DNA of 64,000 nt from Lucinisca nassula (lineage: Eukaryota; Mollusca; Bivalvia; Lucinida; Lucinidae), in the NCBI GenBank assembly GCA_963580285.1, contig OY757021.1, positions 94,165,221-94,229,220 on the forward strand, read 5' to 3'. The notes under the pieces were generated by a model, which worked only from the letters and a program-made list of their open reading frames with translations, did no database searches and had not been told where the DNA came from. Made by a program: the position numbers and the translations under genes. Positions 1-11,042 of the stretch are shown here, one piece after another (the first letter of the stretch is position 1; each line of letters opens with the position of its first letter).

Positions 1-557
1 TAGCAATTCATTAACTAACATTGTTACTTTTGAACCCCCCTACTCCACACCAGAGTCTTCTATGTTTATATGAGCTGTCTACAGCCTCTGGGGTACCCAA
101 AGAACAAGAAGTGATGGCTCCAGCTGGACTGAATTGCAAATGTAAAGGCTACTCACATTTTTATTCAGCAAATGTATTTGTATATTTTTTATTTGCCATA
201 TTTAATGATCAAAGTTTTGACGATTTGTTAACAAATGACATTGTTCGTTTTGAAAAACTGGCCCCTGACCTTGTGTTGTAGAACTTGTTGTCTACCATGT
301 TATCCAAACAAGGCTCAAACCTGTAGTGGTCAGTGACATGTTTAGGAGACCGAGCTCTTAACCATATGCTCAGCTAACATATGATTATCATTATGGAAAA
401 ACAAAATTTTATGGGACAGGATTCAAGCATCTGCAAAAGACATCCTTTCACAATTTCATCACCTTGGCAACTTAACCCTTCAACTGCTAAATATAATCCT
501 AGAGCAGACTACAATCTGATTTTTTAAAAAATATTTTTATAGTAAACAAGGCTTAAC

Positions 558-719
558 ACAACATGTGGAATGTCTGCTTGCCAAACTGTTCCATGGGAAT
601 TGTCTGCTTGTCAGATAGTCCACATACAATGACAGGCTCTACTGTCTGATTGACAAGCAGTTCCATGGGAATTGTCTGCTTGGCAGAGGGTTCACATGCA
701 GTGTCAAACTTTTCTTTCT
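558..719 (-). CDS. Candidate exon, unassigned (possible PLC linker exon)
   Basis: A pyrimidine-rich tract ending in CAG lies just above 719 on the minus strand and opens a frame of about 53 codons that runs to a possible GTTAAG donor at 557-552. The peptide starts KEKFDTACEPS and carries the heptapeptide KQTIPME twice. It lies downstream of the phospholipase C exons on the same strand, so a low-conservation X-Y linker exon is one possibility. It cannot join directly to the 3603-3771 exon, because that exon ends on a complete codon while this one needs one carried-over base; at least one unseen exon would have to lie between them. No family is recognisable, and it could be a chance frame. Confidence 0.25.
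585..680. repeat. Short direct repeat
   Basis: The stretch around AGTTCCATGGGAATTGTCTG occurs twice about 70 bases apart. It produces the duplicated peptide in the candidate exon at 558-719. The rest of 1-965 shows no recognisable gene or repeat. Confidence 0.6.
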
Positions 720-965
720 CTGAAAAATAGGGGAAATACACTTTGAAAATGCCATCTGTTAGTTGTGATTAGCAGATGAAGATTAAAAACTGTAAAGTTA
801 TTTATTTGTTGCCTCCCTTGCACTGTAAAGCTGTAAAGATTCCACACTGGAACTGAAATATATCCTCCCCACTTTATTGATAGTTGGCTTTCTTATCATA
901 CAGTAGAACTTCTGTGGCTTGAACTCCGATGACCCTTTTACCATGGCTGATTCAAATTCATTCTT

Positions 966-1174
966 AACCCTTATCTTGCTGTTCACGACAACCCCTATCT
1001 TTGGAAACAGTGTAGATTCAGATCAGATTGCTTCTGAAGAAGCCATCTGATCAGGATCTACACTGTTTGACCTTCATTTTATGAATTTGTAGGAATAAAT
1101 TACATCAAGTAATCTGATTGGTTCAAAGTCAGAAATGGGTGTGGCTAAACTGAATATTCAGCAAGAGAAGGGTT
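966..1174. mobile_element. piggyBac-like MITE M1, copy 1
   Basis: A 209-bp element with inverted ends: AACCCTTATCTTGCTG on the left and its complement at 1159-1174. In the best copies the ends read TTAA-CCCTT...AAGGG-TTAA, the TTAA target and CCC-start typical of piggyBac-type elements. Its middle (1003-1068) is a long imperfect palindrome around GATCAGA/TCTGATC flanked by AACAGTGTAG and CTACACTGTT. There is no coding capacity. Confidence 0.75.
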
Positions 1175-1800
1175 GTTCTCAAGAAATTCTTCTGATTGCT
1201 CCTGATAACAAATATTTAGGCACAACTCAGGGTGATATATTTCTGATAGCATCATGGATATGTATGTTATGTGTACTCATTAAAATTGCCTCAATGAGCA
1301 ATGAGGTGAACTTTGATGGCTTGTTTAGAAACTTGACCCTAAGTTCCACAAGAAATTCTTCCATTTAGTCCAGACAACCAAAATTTAGGCATTGCTCAGG
1401 GGGATGTTTCTGATATTTATCCTGGAAATGTATGTTACGTGTACTCATCAGAATTGCTTCAGTGAGGTGAACTCGAATGGATTGTTTACCATAGGTGATT
1501 CAAAACTTGAAATTCTTCTGATGGCTCAGGAACAACTCAGGAGGATATTTCTGAAGGCATTATGGAAATGTAGATCATGTGTACTCATTAGAATTGACTC
1601 AATGAGGTGAACTCTGATGTCTTGTTTATCAAGGCTGATTCAAACTTATTCTTAAGTTCTCAAGAAATTCTTACGATTACTCAGGATAACAAATATTTAG
1701 GCACACCTCGGCAATATTTCCCATTGCATTATGGAATGGTATATTATGTGTACTCATTAGAATTGCCTCAATGAGGCGATTCTAATGAGTACACATAACA
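1175..1800. repeat. Degenerate tandem repeat, about 160-bp unit, 4 units
   Basis: Units begin near 1175, 1345, 1505 and 1658, each with AAGAAATTCTT, a variant of ACAAATATTTAGGCA and GTGTACTCATTAGAATTG. The array ends in a palindrome at 1750-1795 whose arms read GTACTCATTAGAAT and ATTCTAATGAGTAC. The short reading frames here follow the repeat and are not genes. Confidence 0.7.
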
Positions 1801-2069
1801 TACATTATTTCACAGGAGATCAGAGAGATATTCCTACACTATCCTCAGTATGTCTCTTGCCCAAGGGCTATCTGTTAATCTTCATTGGCTAAAACTACCT
1901 CTATCTCTAACAACTTTTTATGGTTGCAAAGATATTTGAGGCATTGAAGTTCCATTGTATGCCACAAAAATCCTAAAATTTTGGTGGCCTTGAGGACTTG
2001 CTGTAATTCTCCTAAAATTTTAACAAATTTATTTCATGATCCAGTAAGGGGTCCAAAAGGGGCAAACAG

Positions 2070-2315
2070 AATGGCAAACAGTGTAGATCTGGGTCTGCAC
2101 TGTTTGCATAGGCCTACCTGTCCCATTACTTATGATCAATATTGCATATAATAATCACCAACAGTCTGTTTCTCAGTATTTGTGATCTGTTTTACCCATC
2201 TAACTGTCACACACAGCATGCCTATCATAATAATTATCATCTGCTTTGTTGTCTGATGATTAGATCAGATTGCTCCAAGAGGAGTAGCCTGATCTTGATC
2301 CACACTGTTTGCCTG
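2070..2315. repeat. Two copies of the AACAGTGTAGA hairpin module
   Basis: Shortened palindromes at 2076-2107 and 2262-2313 carry the same AACAGTGTAG...CTACACTGTTTGCC arms as the centre of the M1 MITE. The flanking sequence does not show clear transposon ends. Confidence 0.6.
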
Positions 2316-2417
2316 TATGCAAAAATATATTTTAATATTTGCAAGAAGATTCAATCAGCAGACGACACAAGCAGACAACATTTTTAGACGGAGTTTTTCT
2401 TAGCGTCATAAGGATCA

Positions 2418-3570
2418 ACAAGCAAATTCGTTGAATTGATATCCCCCGCCGAATGGGTTTTTCGTGTAGAATGGCAAGAAAATATATCTAGCCAAAATTG
2501 AGAAAAAAAAATTGCGCGTGCATCACGGTAGCATAATAATACATATTTATTTCAAGTTTCATTTTATTCCATACAATAGTTGCTGAGAAACGGTTCCGGA
2601 CAAAGTGAGACGATGAAAAATCCAGAATTTTAATCATTTAAGGGGCCATAACTCTGGGTGTAAAAAGTCAATCCGAAAAAAATTTGTGTGTGCATCACCA
2701 CAGCATAATAATACATATTTATTTCAAGTTTCATTTAATTCCATGCAATAGTTGCTGAGAAACAGTTCCCGACAAAAAAGTGAGACGACGAAAAATCCAG
2801 AATTTCAATCATTTAAGGGGCCATAACTCTGGATGTAAAAAGTAAATCCGGAAAAAAAATGCGTGTGCATCACCACAGCATAATAATACATATTTATTTC
2901 AAGTTTCATTTAATTCCATGCAATAGTTGCTGAGAAACGGTTCCGGACAAAGTGAGACGATGAAAAATCCAGAATTTCGATCATTTAAGGGGCCATAACT
3001 CTGGATGTAAAAAGTCAATCCAGAAAAAAATTGCGCGTGCATCACCGCAGCATAATAATACATATTTATTTCACGTTTCATTTAATTCCATGCAATAGTT
3101 GCTGAGAAACAGTTCCGGACAAAGTGAGATGACGAAAAAATCCAGAATTTCAATCATTTAAGGGGCCATAACTCTGGATGTAAAAAGTCAATCCGAAAAA
3201 AAATTGCGCGTGCATCACTGCAGCATAATAATACATATTTATTTCAATTTTCATTTAATTCCATGCAATAGTTGCTGAGAAACGGTTCCGGACAAAGTGA
3301 GACGACGAAAAATCCAGAATTTCAATCATTCAAGGGGCCATAACTCTGGATGTAAAAAGTCAATCCGAAAAAAAATTGCGCGTGCATCACCACAGCATAA
3401 TAATACATATTTATTTCAAGTTTCATTTAATTCCATGCAATAGTTGCTGAGAAACGGTTCCGGACAAAGTGTGACGGACGGAAGGACGGAAGGATGGAAG
3501 GATGGGCAGACGGATGGGCGGACGGACGGACAACGCCAAAACTATATCCCTCCGCCTTCGGCGGGGGATA
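2418..3570 (+). mobile_element. Helentron-like non-autonomous element HL1
   Basis: It starts ACAAG followed by a small hairpin (CAAATTCG...GAATTG) and the motif TATCCCCCGCCGAA. The core is about six copies of a 172-bp unit (GCTGAGAAACGG at 2582, 2754, 2929, 3101, 3273 and 3445). A GACG/GGACG microsatellite follows (3470-3530), and the element ends in a hairpin TCCGCCTTCGGCGGGGGATA, the inverse of the 5' motif. The flanks are A on both sides with no target duplication visible. No protein is encoded. The class is inferred from structure. Confidence 0.7.
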
Positions 3571-3602
3571 ATGAACAGTATGATAAACAGTTTTCTATGT
3601 AC

Positions 3603-3771
3603 CTTGATTAAAATTTTCATCTTCAGGTCTGCTGGACTAGGTAAACGAGACCTTTTCTCGTCAACACTCTTGACATAAAGTTTATCACCAAATATTGAGA
3701 TCATGTACTCTGCCATCACCTTCTGTTGCTTTATACTACAATGATTTTCTATAGACAGTATCACAGGGTAA
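3603..3771 (-). CDS. PLCD: Phosphoinositide phospholipase C, X-domain exon (IENHCS)
   Basis: Phospholipase C hydrolyses phosphatidylinositol 4,5-bisphosphate at the inner plasma membrane to diacylglycerol and inositol trisphosphate. The exon is bounded by an acceptor (CCATTTCAG) above 3771 and a donor (AAG/GTACAT) at 3602. After one base that completes an ATT codon with the previous exon it gives 56 codons, beginning YPVILSIENHCSIKQQ and ending with LPSPADLKMKILIK. The E of SIENHCS is the catalytic glutamate of the family, and LPSPxxLKxKILIK is the conserved end of the X half. It ends on a complete codon. The next expected exon (the GKKL region and linker) was not found below 3600, where HL1 fills the intron. 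Class assignment to delta rests on overall similarity and is less certain than the family. Confidence 0.88.
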
Positions 3772-3844
3772 CTGAAATGGACAACAACAACAAGATACAG
3801 TAAATCTGCAATAACATTAACATGGATGGCTTATTCCTCCTTCG

Positions 3845-4335
3845 CAAACACACCCATGTGACATAATGCATTCTTTCATATCTCCATAACGGCAGCCCTT
3901 CTGGTAAAAATGCATGATATTTTTCTTATTTATATTCCAAACATAGGTTGTGGGTGCTCGTTAGAAGCACCTCATAAGGTGGTTCTGATGAGCAAGCACA
4001 ACCTATGTTTTAGAACCGCCTCATGCGGTTCTTATGAGTACCTACAACCTATGTCTTGGAGCATCCAAACATAGGTTGTGGGTGCTCATTAGAACCTATG
4101 TCTTGGAGCAGACATCATGTGAACAAGTCCGTGAAATGAAGACCCCCGTAAACCCAACTTTATATAGAGAAAACCGGGGTTTACGGGGGTCAACATTATT
4201 TTCCTTATTTCTGCTCCAAGACATAGGTTATGAGTATAAATAAGAAAAAGATTACGGATTTTCATCAGAAAATTACCTTTTTTGAGGTATGAAAAATGCA
4301 CTATATCACACGGATGTGTTATCGTAATGAAATAA
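3845..4335. mobile_element. Two M4 hairpin MITEs, back to back
   Basis: A minus-oriented piece (3845-4113) and a plus-oriented piece (4114-4332) of the same small element. They share CATAGGTTGTGGGT palindromes, the start ATCATGTGAACAAGTCCGTG, a hairpin GACCCCCGTAAAC...GTTTACGGGGGTC (4141-4191) and the end GTGTTATCGTAATG. The inverted arrangement and extra palindromes at 3950-4080 suggest one copy inserted into, or recombined with, another. Confidence 0.6.
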
Positions 4336-4486
4336 GAAAAATATTGTACATTCCCCAAACCCCAGTTTTTTTTCTATATAAAGTAGGATTTAAAAGGATA
4401 TTCATTGCACAGACTTGATATTGTGATGCAAATTATTATGAAGTCCCTGGAAAATTCTTTTAGCTCAAAATATCCATACATTTATG

Positions 4487-4791
4487 ATTTGATTTGATTG
4501 ATTTGAGGTTCAACATCCCGATCAACATTATTTAGGTCATTCTTGGGACCTTGCTTCTAATTTCATGGGACTTTTACCCGACATGAGATCAAATTACACC
4601 TAAAGCCCTGCTGCCAAATGAAATCAATAGGGTTTATATGCATGGACAATCCAACTCGCACCACTTTACCTGGGCAGCCTTAGACCTCCTAAGCAGTTTA
4701 TCAGTACTTATGTGCTATTGGTTACAGCTCTGCATGGATGCATCATGCAGACCAATCTATTTCTCCAAGCTCCAATGGGCAGGGGCCCTAA
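4487..4791 (-). mobile_element. SINE S3, diverged copy
   Basis: An about 300-bp short interspersed element. On the minus strand it ends with the tail GACGTTAAACCTCAAATCAAA (here degenerate) and starts near GGCCCCTGCCCATTGG. Conserved internal blocks are GCTTATAAACCCTATTGG and the TCATCTCAATGTCGGGTAAA region. It is one of nine copies in the window. Confidence 0.7.
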
Positions 4792-4899
4792 TACATTTAT
4801 GAGTTTTCTGTTTCTATGTCAGACAACATAACAAACTCAGTATACAATTTAACTTTGATATCTTGAACAGGGATGGTTCAGTTACCATGGCTAATTCAA

Positions 4900-5177
4900 A
4901 CAAGAGCACCGCATGCGGGTGCCAACGCTCGGCTGCAAAAATTCTAAGTCGAAAAAGGGGCATAACTGTGCCAAAAATATTTAGAGGGTTACCTCACCTA
5001 TTGGTATGAGTTCCCTTTTCATAAAGGACAACTAGTCTGAGTTTCAAGTAAATATGTTCAGTAATGACAGAGATATTACAAAATATCCAAGTTTTTGCAT
5101 GACGATGCAGATGACGACGCAGACCACGCCAGAGCTGTGACAATACCTTGTCGTTTTCTTCGAAACCAGCGGAGCTA
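4900..5177 (+). mobile_element. Short Helentron-like element HL2
   Basis: It starts ACAAGAG, then the hairpin CACCGCATGCGGGTG and GCTCGGCTG, and ends TTCGAAACCAGCGGAGCTA followed by A. It holds only a single core unit, with an AGGGGCATAACTGTG block like other HL cores and a GACG-rich stretch (5100-5130). Confidence 0.5.
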
Positions 5178-5319
5178 ACTAGAGAATGTTTCTCATAGTT
5201 CCAGATTTCGATATATTTAGTTTATACAAATTTATTTTAGATTGATTGATGAAAGCTTTAAGCTTATTTGAATCACTCTCGTATATTCATTCTCGATGTT
5301 ATCACATGCACAAGAGACA

Positions 5320-5475
5320 GATACTCACTTTTACACCACTGCAACCCATTTACACCTGGGTGGAGTGGGGCAGAGGCATTACGTGCCTTGCTCAAGGACT
5401 CGTCTTGGCTCTGCCGGCCGGATTCAAACTCAAAACCTCTCAATCATAAGTCGAACAAGCTAACTACTTGAGCAC
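5320..5475 (-). mobile_element. tRNA-type SINE S5, minus copy
   Basis: On the minus strand a tRNA-like head with a box-B-like GGTTTTGAGTTTGAATCC lies near 5425-5445, followed by CCTTGAGCAAGGCAC, a block common in animal SINEs. It stands head to head with the plus copy starting at 5476. Confidence 0.5.
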
Positions 5476-5690
5476 TGTGATGCAGTGGTAAAGCATCGGA
5501 TTTGAGATCGGTAGGTAGCCAGTTTGATATCTGCAAGCGCCAAGTGTTGTTTCCTTGAGCAAGAGACTTTATCCACATTGCTTAGTACTGGTTCCTACCC
5601 AGGAAAAGAGGGTCACATGGTAGATTAGTACTAAATGTGTTACCCTCTATAAATAAGGTCGATTATTATTTTTATTTTTATTATTATCAG
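5476..5690 (+). mobile_element. tRNA-type SINE S5, plus copy
   Basis: A tRNA-like head (GATGCAGTGGTAAAGC, box A-like) is followed by TCCTTGAGCAAGAGACTTTA and a 3' ATT-rich tail (5665-5690). Confidence 0.5.
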
Positions 5691-5888
5691 GCTGCCATAT
5701 ATTTAGGATAATTTATGGATTTTTTTCTTTTTTTCTTATTTTAACTTGAAGGAATTTGTGTGTGTTCATTTGAATCGCCTCAACGAAATGATTCTAATGG
5801 GTACACCTGACATACCTTAATTTTATAGAAGATTGAACAGCTATCATTTAGTCATCTCCATTATTTCTCATCGTCTGACAGTATTACT

Positions 5889-6283
5889 AACCCTTATCCT
5901 GCTATATACATTAACTAAGTCACATCTATTACCTTCTACATGTATCAGCTGATCAGGATATTTGATGTATAATATTCATTCAATTCACAGAAGCCTCCAT
6001 GGTGTAGTGGTTATGCTACTCGCCTTGTAAACCAGGGGTCGCAGGATCGATCCCGGGCTTCTCCAGACTTTCAGACGAGTCTTTAAACCGAGGTACCGTC
6101 TCCGTATGACCTTAGCTGTTGGTGAGACGTTAAGATCCAAACACTCACTCACTCATTCAGTTCACAAACTTCATGGTAAAAAGTGTAGATCCTGATCAGA
6201 TGGCTTCTTCAGAAGCCATCTGATCTGGATCTACACTGTTTTCAAAGGCTGGGCTAGTCGTGAACAGCGGGATAGGAATTAAC
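5889..6283. mobile_element. piggyBac-like MITE M1, copy 2, split by a SINE
   Basis: The left end AACCCTTATCCTGCT and right end near AGCGGGATAGGAATTAACC match M1. The hairpin centre is at 6180-6243 (GTAGATCCTGATCAGATGG and inverse). SINE S1 (5991-6160) interrupts it, with a near-duplicate CATTCAATTCAC / CATTCAGTTCAC at the junctions, read as its target duplication. Confidence 0.65.
5991..6160 (+). mobile_element. tRNA-derived SINE S1
   Basis: The first 73 bases resemble a tRNA: arms AGAAGCC/GGCTTCT, a box-A-like TGGTGTAGTGG, a TGT anticodon position (threonine-like) and the box B GGATCGATCC. A body with CCGTCTCCGTATGACCTTAG and the tail GAGACGTTAAGATCCAAA plus CACT repeats follows. It is a SINE, not a working tRNA gene, since related copies occur at 46243 and 46680. 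Confidence 0.75.
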
Positions 6284-6380
6284 CTTCAATAGTTCAGACT
6301 TTCTCAGTCTCAAACAAATTTTCATGGTGCAAAAAGGTATTCAAGCTATTGCAGGCCCACTTTACGTTACATATACTCAC

Positions 6381-6501
6381 ATAGAGGTGTCAAAGGCATG
6401 TTTACTAATTGCTTCAATGACTGACTTAAATGCTATTCTTGAGGTAAGTGTATGTCCATGGTAGATCACAGGCTCATCGCTGGCACCATCCCAACAGTCC
6501 A
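6381..6501 (-). CDS. PLCD: Phosphoinositide phospholipase C, X-domain exon (DCWDG/YHGHT)
   Basis: This exon is bounded by an acceptor TATTCCAG above 6501 and a donor GTGAGT at 6380-6375. With one base from the previous exon it reads [19 protein letters not shown] followed by [21 protein letters not shown] and a split ATT codon. The D of LDCWDG (calcium ligand) and the second H of YHGHT (catalytic histidine) are present. The intron upstream is 12.0 kb and holds the 7.3 kb long-TIR element and the pogo-like element, yet the coding frame is intact, so the gene looks functional here. Confidence 0.9.
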
Positions 6502-6560
6502 CTGGAATACGAAATAAAATGAACCAACGGATGAAAAACCTACGGTCAGACTCTGCTATC

Positions 6561-6587
6561 AACACGTTAACAAGCCTGTGTAATGAA
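6561..6587 (+). mobile_element. M4 MITE, left piece split by the long-TIR element
   Basis: AACACGTTAACAAGCCTGTG followed by TAATGAA matches the start of M4 copies elsewhere (ATCACGTGAACAAGTCCGTG then AAATGAAC at 30513). The copy continues at 13910 after 7.3 kb of inserted sequence. Confidence 0.65.
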
Positions 6588-6618
6588 CATAGGGGCTTGA
6601 ATCATGAAAAAAAAAATG

Positions 6619-6649
<31 letters not shown>

Positions 6650-7060
6650 TTTTTTTTTTTTTTTTTTGGGTACTATATTAGAGACAAGGGGGGAAACTTC
6701 GGCACCATTTTTTGGGGGGGTTACCTCATTTTACCCAGGGTATCTTTTTCGCAAATGAAGTTTTTCACCTACTTATTACGAATTATACAAGTTAAATATG
6801 TCCACTTTGCAACAATAATCCGCCTCTGTCTGTCACTTGCAGGAAACATGTTTTTCTCGCATGGATTAACTCAGCAAAGCAAAATTCGGCATAAACGTGT
6901 GACAAAAATTTTCAGGTTTTCATCAATCACAAGCGAACTAGTGTTACGGAGGAAACTTTTTTCGCTTTCAACTGATGTCTTTCATTCAAATGAACCTCTC
7001 TTGACCAATTTGAATCCAAAATGATGTATTTGCAGCTCTAAATTTAGATTTTATTACTTT
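6588..7060 (+). repeat. Left long terminal inverted repeat
   Basis: It pairs with 13440-13909. Shared blocks include GGATTAACTCAGCAAAGC and ACGTGTGACAAAAATTTTCA. A homopolymer A-then-T tract lies at 6606-6667. The matching short reading frames in both arms are consequences of the repeat; coding function is unproven. Confidence 0.8.
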
Positions 7061-7680
7061 TACATCACTTTATGTAAAAGATCAAGAAAACAGTCGTCGC
7101 GAAGCTTGGTTTTTCTGCTGATTCCGGGCTGCTCTATCGATGAACTAACGACCGGTACGACCGGTGCTGTTTAATTTTTATACCGTTCGCAGTAGTGACA
7201 AATGAGCATTATCGCTATTTTTCTTCCATTTTCAACTAAACCCCAAGAGGGGACACAGACGTTGTATACTGCATATACTCCAGTTTTGAGAGCTGAAAGA
7301 GTACACAGTCACCATGTAATTACGGTAGGGTTCTTTAACCTGCACAGGGGATGGTTCTCCCTGCACAGAGGTCTCCAGTTAACGTTCAGATTCGAAGGAC
7401 GATGCGCCGTTATGATATTCATACCTGCAAAATTTATTATACAAACGGAACGTGTTCTGACGCCGAAATTTTGGCACCGCTGCTGGGGATCAAACCTGGG
7501 ACCTTAAGCATCTGAGGCACTGTGCTAAATTTAGGTGGCTAAATTTAGGAAGGCAGGGATTAGCCGCAGTTATCTCCTTACCGGACTCAGAAAATGTGAA
7601 ATGTATTTTTTGTTGAAATCGTGGACGTTTTGTGTTATTTTCAAAACAGTTTCACTCATGCTTGTGCAGACAGAAATAAA

Positions 7681-9275
7681 ACAAATGGACCCTGTATCGC
7701 TCACCTGAGCTAACAGATTCAAAGTTTTAGGAAGTGCCAGCCTTTACTGAAGGATTAATGGAAGGTCATGGTGATGACAGGGTAAGCATTTTCTGCAAAT
7801 CAAGTAGAATGAAACACTATGATAAATAGGCTGACCTCACCAGTTTTCAAACGCATCCCAGCTTTTATTCCTGACTTGCTAAGAAGATCCGATATAAACT
7901 GATGGGGCTATGGTGATGACAAGTTCAAAAATAAGCAATTAACTGCTGCAATCAAGGGGATGTTACTCTGTGACAAATAGGCAAACCTCACGAGTTTTCA
8001 AACTCCTCCGAGCTTTTCTGCCTGACTTATTTGTTTGTAAGTTTCATAAAGATCCGATCAAAACTGAAGGGGCAGCAGTGCTAACAAGGTCGAAAAGGGG
8101 ATGTTACTCTGTGACAAATAGGCAAACCTCACGAGTTTTCAAACTCCTCCGAGCTTTTCTGCCTGACTTATTTGTTTGTAAGTTTCATAAAGATCCGATC
8201 AAAACTGAAGGGGCAGCAGTGCTAACAAGGTCGAAAATAGGCATTTTTAAGCAATCAAAGGCAGGTAACTCTATGATAAATGTGCCGACTTGGCCAGTAT
8301 TCAAACTCATCCAAGGTTGTATTCCCAGCCACCTTACATGTAAGTTTCAGAAAGATCCGATCAAAACTGAAGGGGCTACGGTGATGACAAAGGTCAAAAA
8401 TCAACATTTTCAGCCATCAAAGGGATATAACTCTACGATAAATAGGCTGACTTGGCCTGTTTTCGAACTCATCCAAGATTTTATCCCCAGCCACCTTACA
8501 TATAAGTTTCAGAAAAATCCGATCAAAACTGAAGGGGTATGGTGATAACAAGGACGTAAATCTATGATAAATGGGCCAACTTGGCCGGTATTCGAACTCA
8601 TCTTAGGTTTTATCCCCAGTCACCTTACATATAAGTTACAGAAAGATCTTATCAAAACTGAAGGGGCTACGGTGATGACAAGGTCGAAAATCGACATTTT
8701 CAGCCATCAAAGGGACATAACTATATAGTAAATAGGCTACCTTGGCCGGTATTCGAACTCATCCAAGATTTGATCCACAGCCACATTACATAAAAGTTTC
8801 AGAAAGATCCGATCAAAACTGAAGGGGCTACGGTGATGACACGGTCAAAAATCGGCATTTTCAGCGATCAAAGGGATGTAACTCTATGATAAATGGGCCG
8901 ACTTGGCCGGTTTTCGAACTCATCCGAGGTTTAATCCCAAGCCACCTTATAAATATGTTTCAGAAACATCCGATCAAAACTGGAGGGGCTACGGTGATGA
9001 CAAACATTTTCCCATTGTAAGTCTATGGGACCTTGTGATTGCCATAGCAACCAAAGTTTTCATGCGATTTCAAAAAAAAAAAAAAAAAAAAAAAAGAAAA
9101 AAAAAACCGCTAATTTCATCAATGCCCCACCAGAGGCATGCTACAGGTGAGAAATGATTGAGATCACCCTGCAGGCTGCAGAGATATAGCTGCTCAAAAG
9201 TGTGGACGGACGGACGGACGACGGACGACCCACTATACTATAAGCTCCCCTGGAGCCTTCGGCCCAGGTGAGCTA
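7681..9275 (+). mobile_element. Helentron-like element HL3
   Basis: It starts ACAAATGG and soon reads GCTCACCTGAGC; it ends with the hairpin CCTGGAGCCTTCGGCCCAGG and GTGAGCTA, the inverse of the start motif. The core is about eight units of roughly 140-160 bases marked by GATCCGATCAAAACTGAAGG (about 8050, 8191, 8355, 8517, 8807). Units at 7956-8096 and 8097-8237 are identical over 141 bases. A GGAC microsatellite stands at 9203-9230, and the flanks are A on each side. Confidence 0.7.
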
Positions 9276-9358
9276 AAAAACAGCCAGCTTGTTCAAATGC
9301 CATCAATACGTAAATGTTCAAAATGATGCAGCATGGAAACAAGTTGTTCCCTAATAAT

Positions 9359-9362
9359 GATG

Positions 9363-9412
<50 letters not shown>

Positions 9413-9438
9413 TTAAATAATAATGATAATAATAATAA
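9359..9438. repeat. AAT microsatellite
   Basis: A nearly pure AAT run of about 80 bases with a few AATG interruptions. Confidence 0.95.
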
Positions 9439-9828
9439 AATAATAATTGCAACATATTCCTTTTTATGTTTTGAAATTTTGATCCTGGGTCGCGCTAATG
9501 GCCAGTAAATGACAATAAGCACTATTTAGGTTGGGCCCATTGGGTGATTTAAGGGGACAGAACCCCTACAGTGCAGCACACACATGTTCTCTCATCCGCG
9601 AGTTTCTGAAGTGGACGCTTCTATTAATGAATTCGGCCAAATCCATTAATGTAGGGACTTGGGTAAGAAAAAACACTGCTCAATTCTTCTGCTCAGCAAG
9701 TTTGTATTAATCTGAATAGGCACCACAACTCACCACAACACGGCAAACAAAGAAGGTCAGAATAAGCTAGAGCATATCAACCTGATGTTCTTGAGGGTGG
9801 GGGGGGTGAGGGGGGGAGGTGTAGCGGG

Positions 9829-9976
9829 GATCATTTTACGGTCCTTTCGAGTTTATTTCACTCATATCGAGCCGATTGTTAATCACATGTGGTCGAAGAC
9901 CGTAGTATCCGGTAAAAAAAAACAAAAAAACAAAAACAAAAAACATCAGGCCTTCCGTTGCAGAACTCTTGAATGC
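9829..9976 (-). mobile_element. SINE S4, partial
   Basis: ACGGTCCTTTCGAGTTTATT and CATATCGAGCCGAT match the full S4 at 58484-58719. The middle is replaced by an A-rich run (9915-9943), and the tRNA head is missing. Confidence 0.65.
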
Positions 9977-10266
9977 CTTAAAATAGATGCCTTTTATGAA
10001 AGGTTTGATTGTGAAGTGCTTAGATCTGTTGAAAAAGTACTTGTATTAGCCTAGAGTGTATTGGAAAGTAAGTGAGAAATGGGGCCTTTTTCAATATATA
10101 GGACGTTTAATTTTGGTGCTTTTGAGTAAAGCGGCATTCCAATCTTAGTGTTTCTCGACCAGGCTATTAAAAGGTTATAAATCGTTATTCATGCTCAATT
10201 CAGTCGAGCGTTAAATTTGTAATGCTCGCTAATTTTAAATACTAAAAGTTCATCAATTTTCCTGCT

Positions 10267-10556
10267 TAGATTTGTTTGTTTGATTTGAGGTTTAACGTCC
10301 CCGTCAACACTACAAAGGTCATTTTAGAGACGTTGCTTCCAATTTTGTGGGACTTTTACCAGACCTTAAGATGAAATGACATCTCAAGCCCTGCCGCCCA
10401 ATGAACAAATATGTTTAATTAACATGGATGGGCCGACTCGCACCGCTTTGCCTGGGCAGGCTTAGATGCTCTAAGTGGATTACCAGTACTCGTGTGCGGG
10501 TCGGTTTCAGCTCTTCGTGGAAGCATCATTTCTTCATGCCCCGATGGGCGGGGCCG
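10267..10556 (-). mobile_element. SINE S3 copy
   Basis: A nearly full copy inside the long-TIR element. The tail at its left end reads on the minus strand as GGGACGTTAAACCTCAAATC followed by AAAC repeats; its start near 10556 reads GGCCCCGCCCATCGGGG. Confidence 0.8.
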
Positions 10557-10757
10557 TTTCCTGCTTAGATAAGAACTGGACAATAGAATGTATGATGGGA
10601 TTGAGGCCGAAACAAGGAATTTTCAAGCAAGTTTTCAGTTTAGTTAAGTATCATGTAGGATTTTGTCGAGCACGAGACTTTAATTCACTGAAAACGAGCC
10701 CGAAGCCACGACCGCAATATTAATTATTTTTCTCACCCAAACACTTTAAGGAATTTA

Positions 10758-11042
10758 TTTGTTTGATTAGATGTTAAAAGTGCCCATCAACAGGTCATTT
10801 GGAGACGTTGAATCCATTTTGCGGGACTTTTACTCGACATTGAGATGAATTGACATCTCAGGCCCTGTCGCCCTGTGAAACCAATAGTGTTTATAAGCAT
10901 GAACGGTCTGACTCGCACCGCTTTGCCCGGGCAGGCATAGATTCTTTGAGCGGTTTAGCAGTACTCGCGTGCGGTCGGTTTCAGCTCTGCTTGGAAGCGT
11001 CACGCAGCCCACCTATTTCTTTAAGCCCCGATGGGCAGGTCC
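10758..11042 (-). mobile_element. SINE S3 copy
   Basis: A second copy in the same orientation, 200 bases from the previous one, with a diverged tail (GATGTTAAAAGTGCC as read on the plus strand). The separate divergence speaks for two insertions, not a tandem duplication. Confidence 0.75.

Noticed and set aside
21..281. 86-codon plus frame at the left edge
   Set aside because: No recognisable motif or splice context; AT-rich composition fits chance.
798..986. 62-codon minus frame as a phospholipase C exon
   Set aside because: It matches a dispersed repeat block (CCATGGCTGATTCAAA-type) found also near 1490, 1630 and 4885, and shows no PLC motif.
5991..6063. Functional tRNA-Thr gene
   Set aside because: Good boxes A and B, but it continues into a SINE body and tail and has sister copies at 46243 and 46680.
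7970..8545. 191-codon plus frame
   Set aside because: It lies wholly in the HL3 tandem core; the duplicated peptide reflects the 141-base duplication.
9314..9508. Poly-asparagine / poly-leucine frames
   Set aside because: Translation of the AAT microsatellite.
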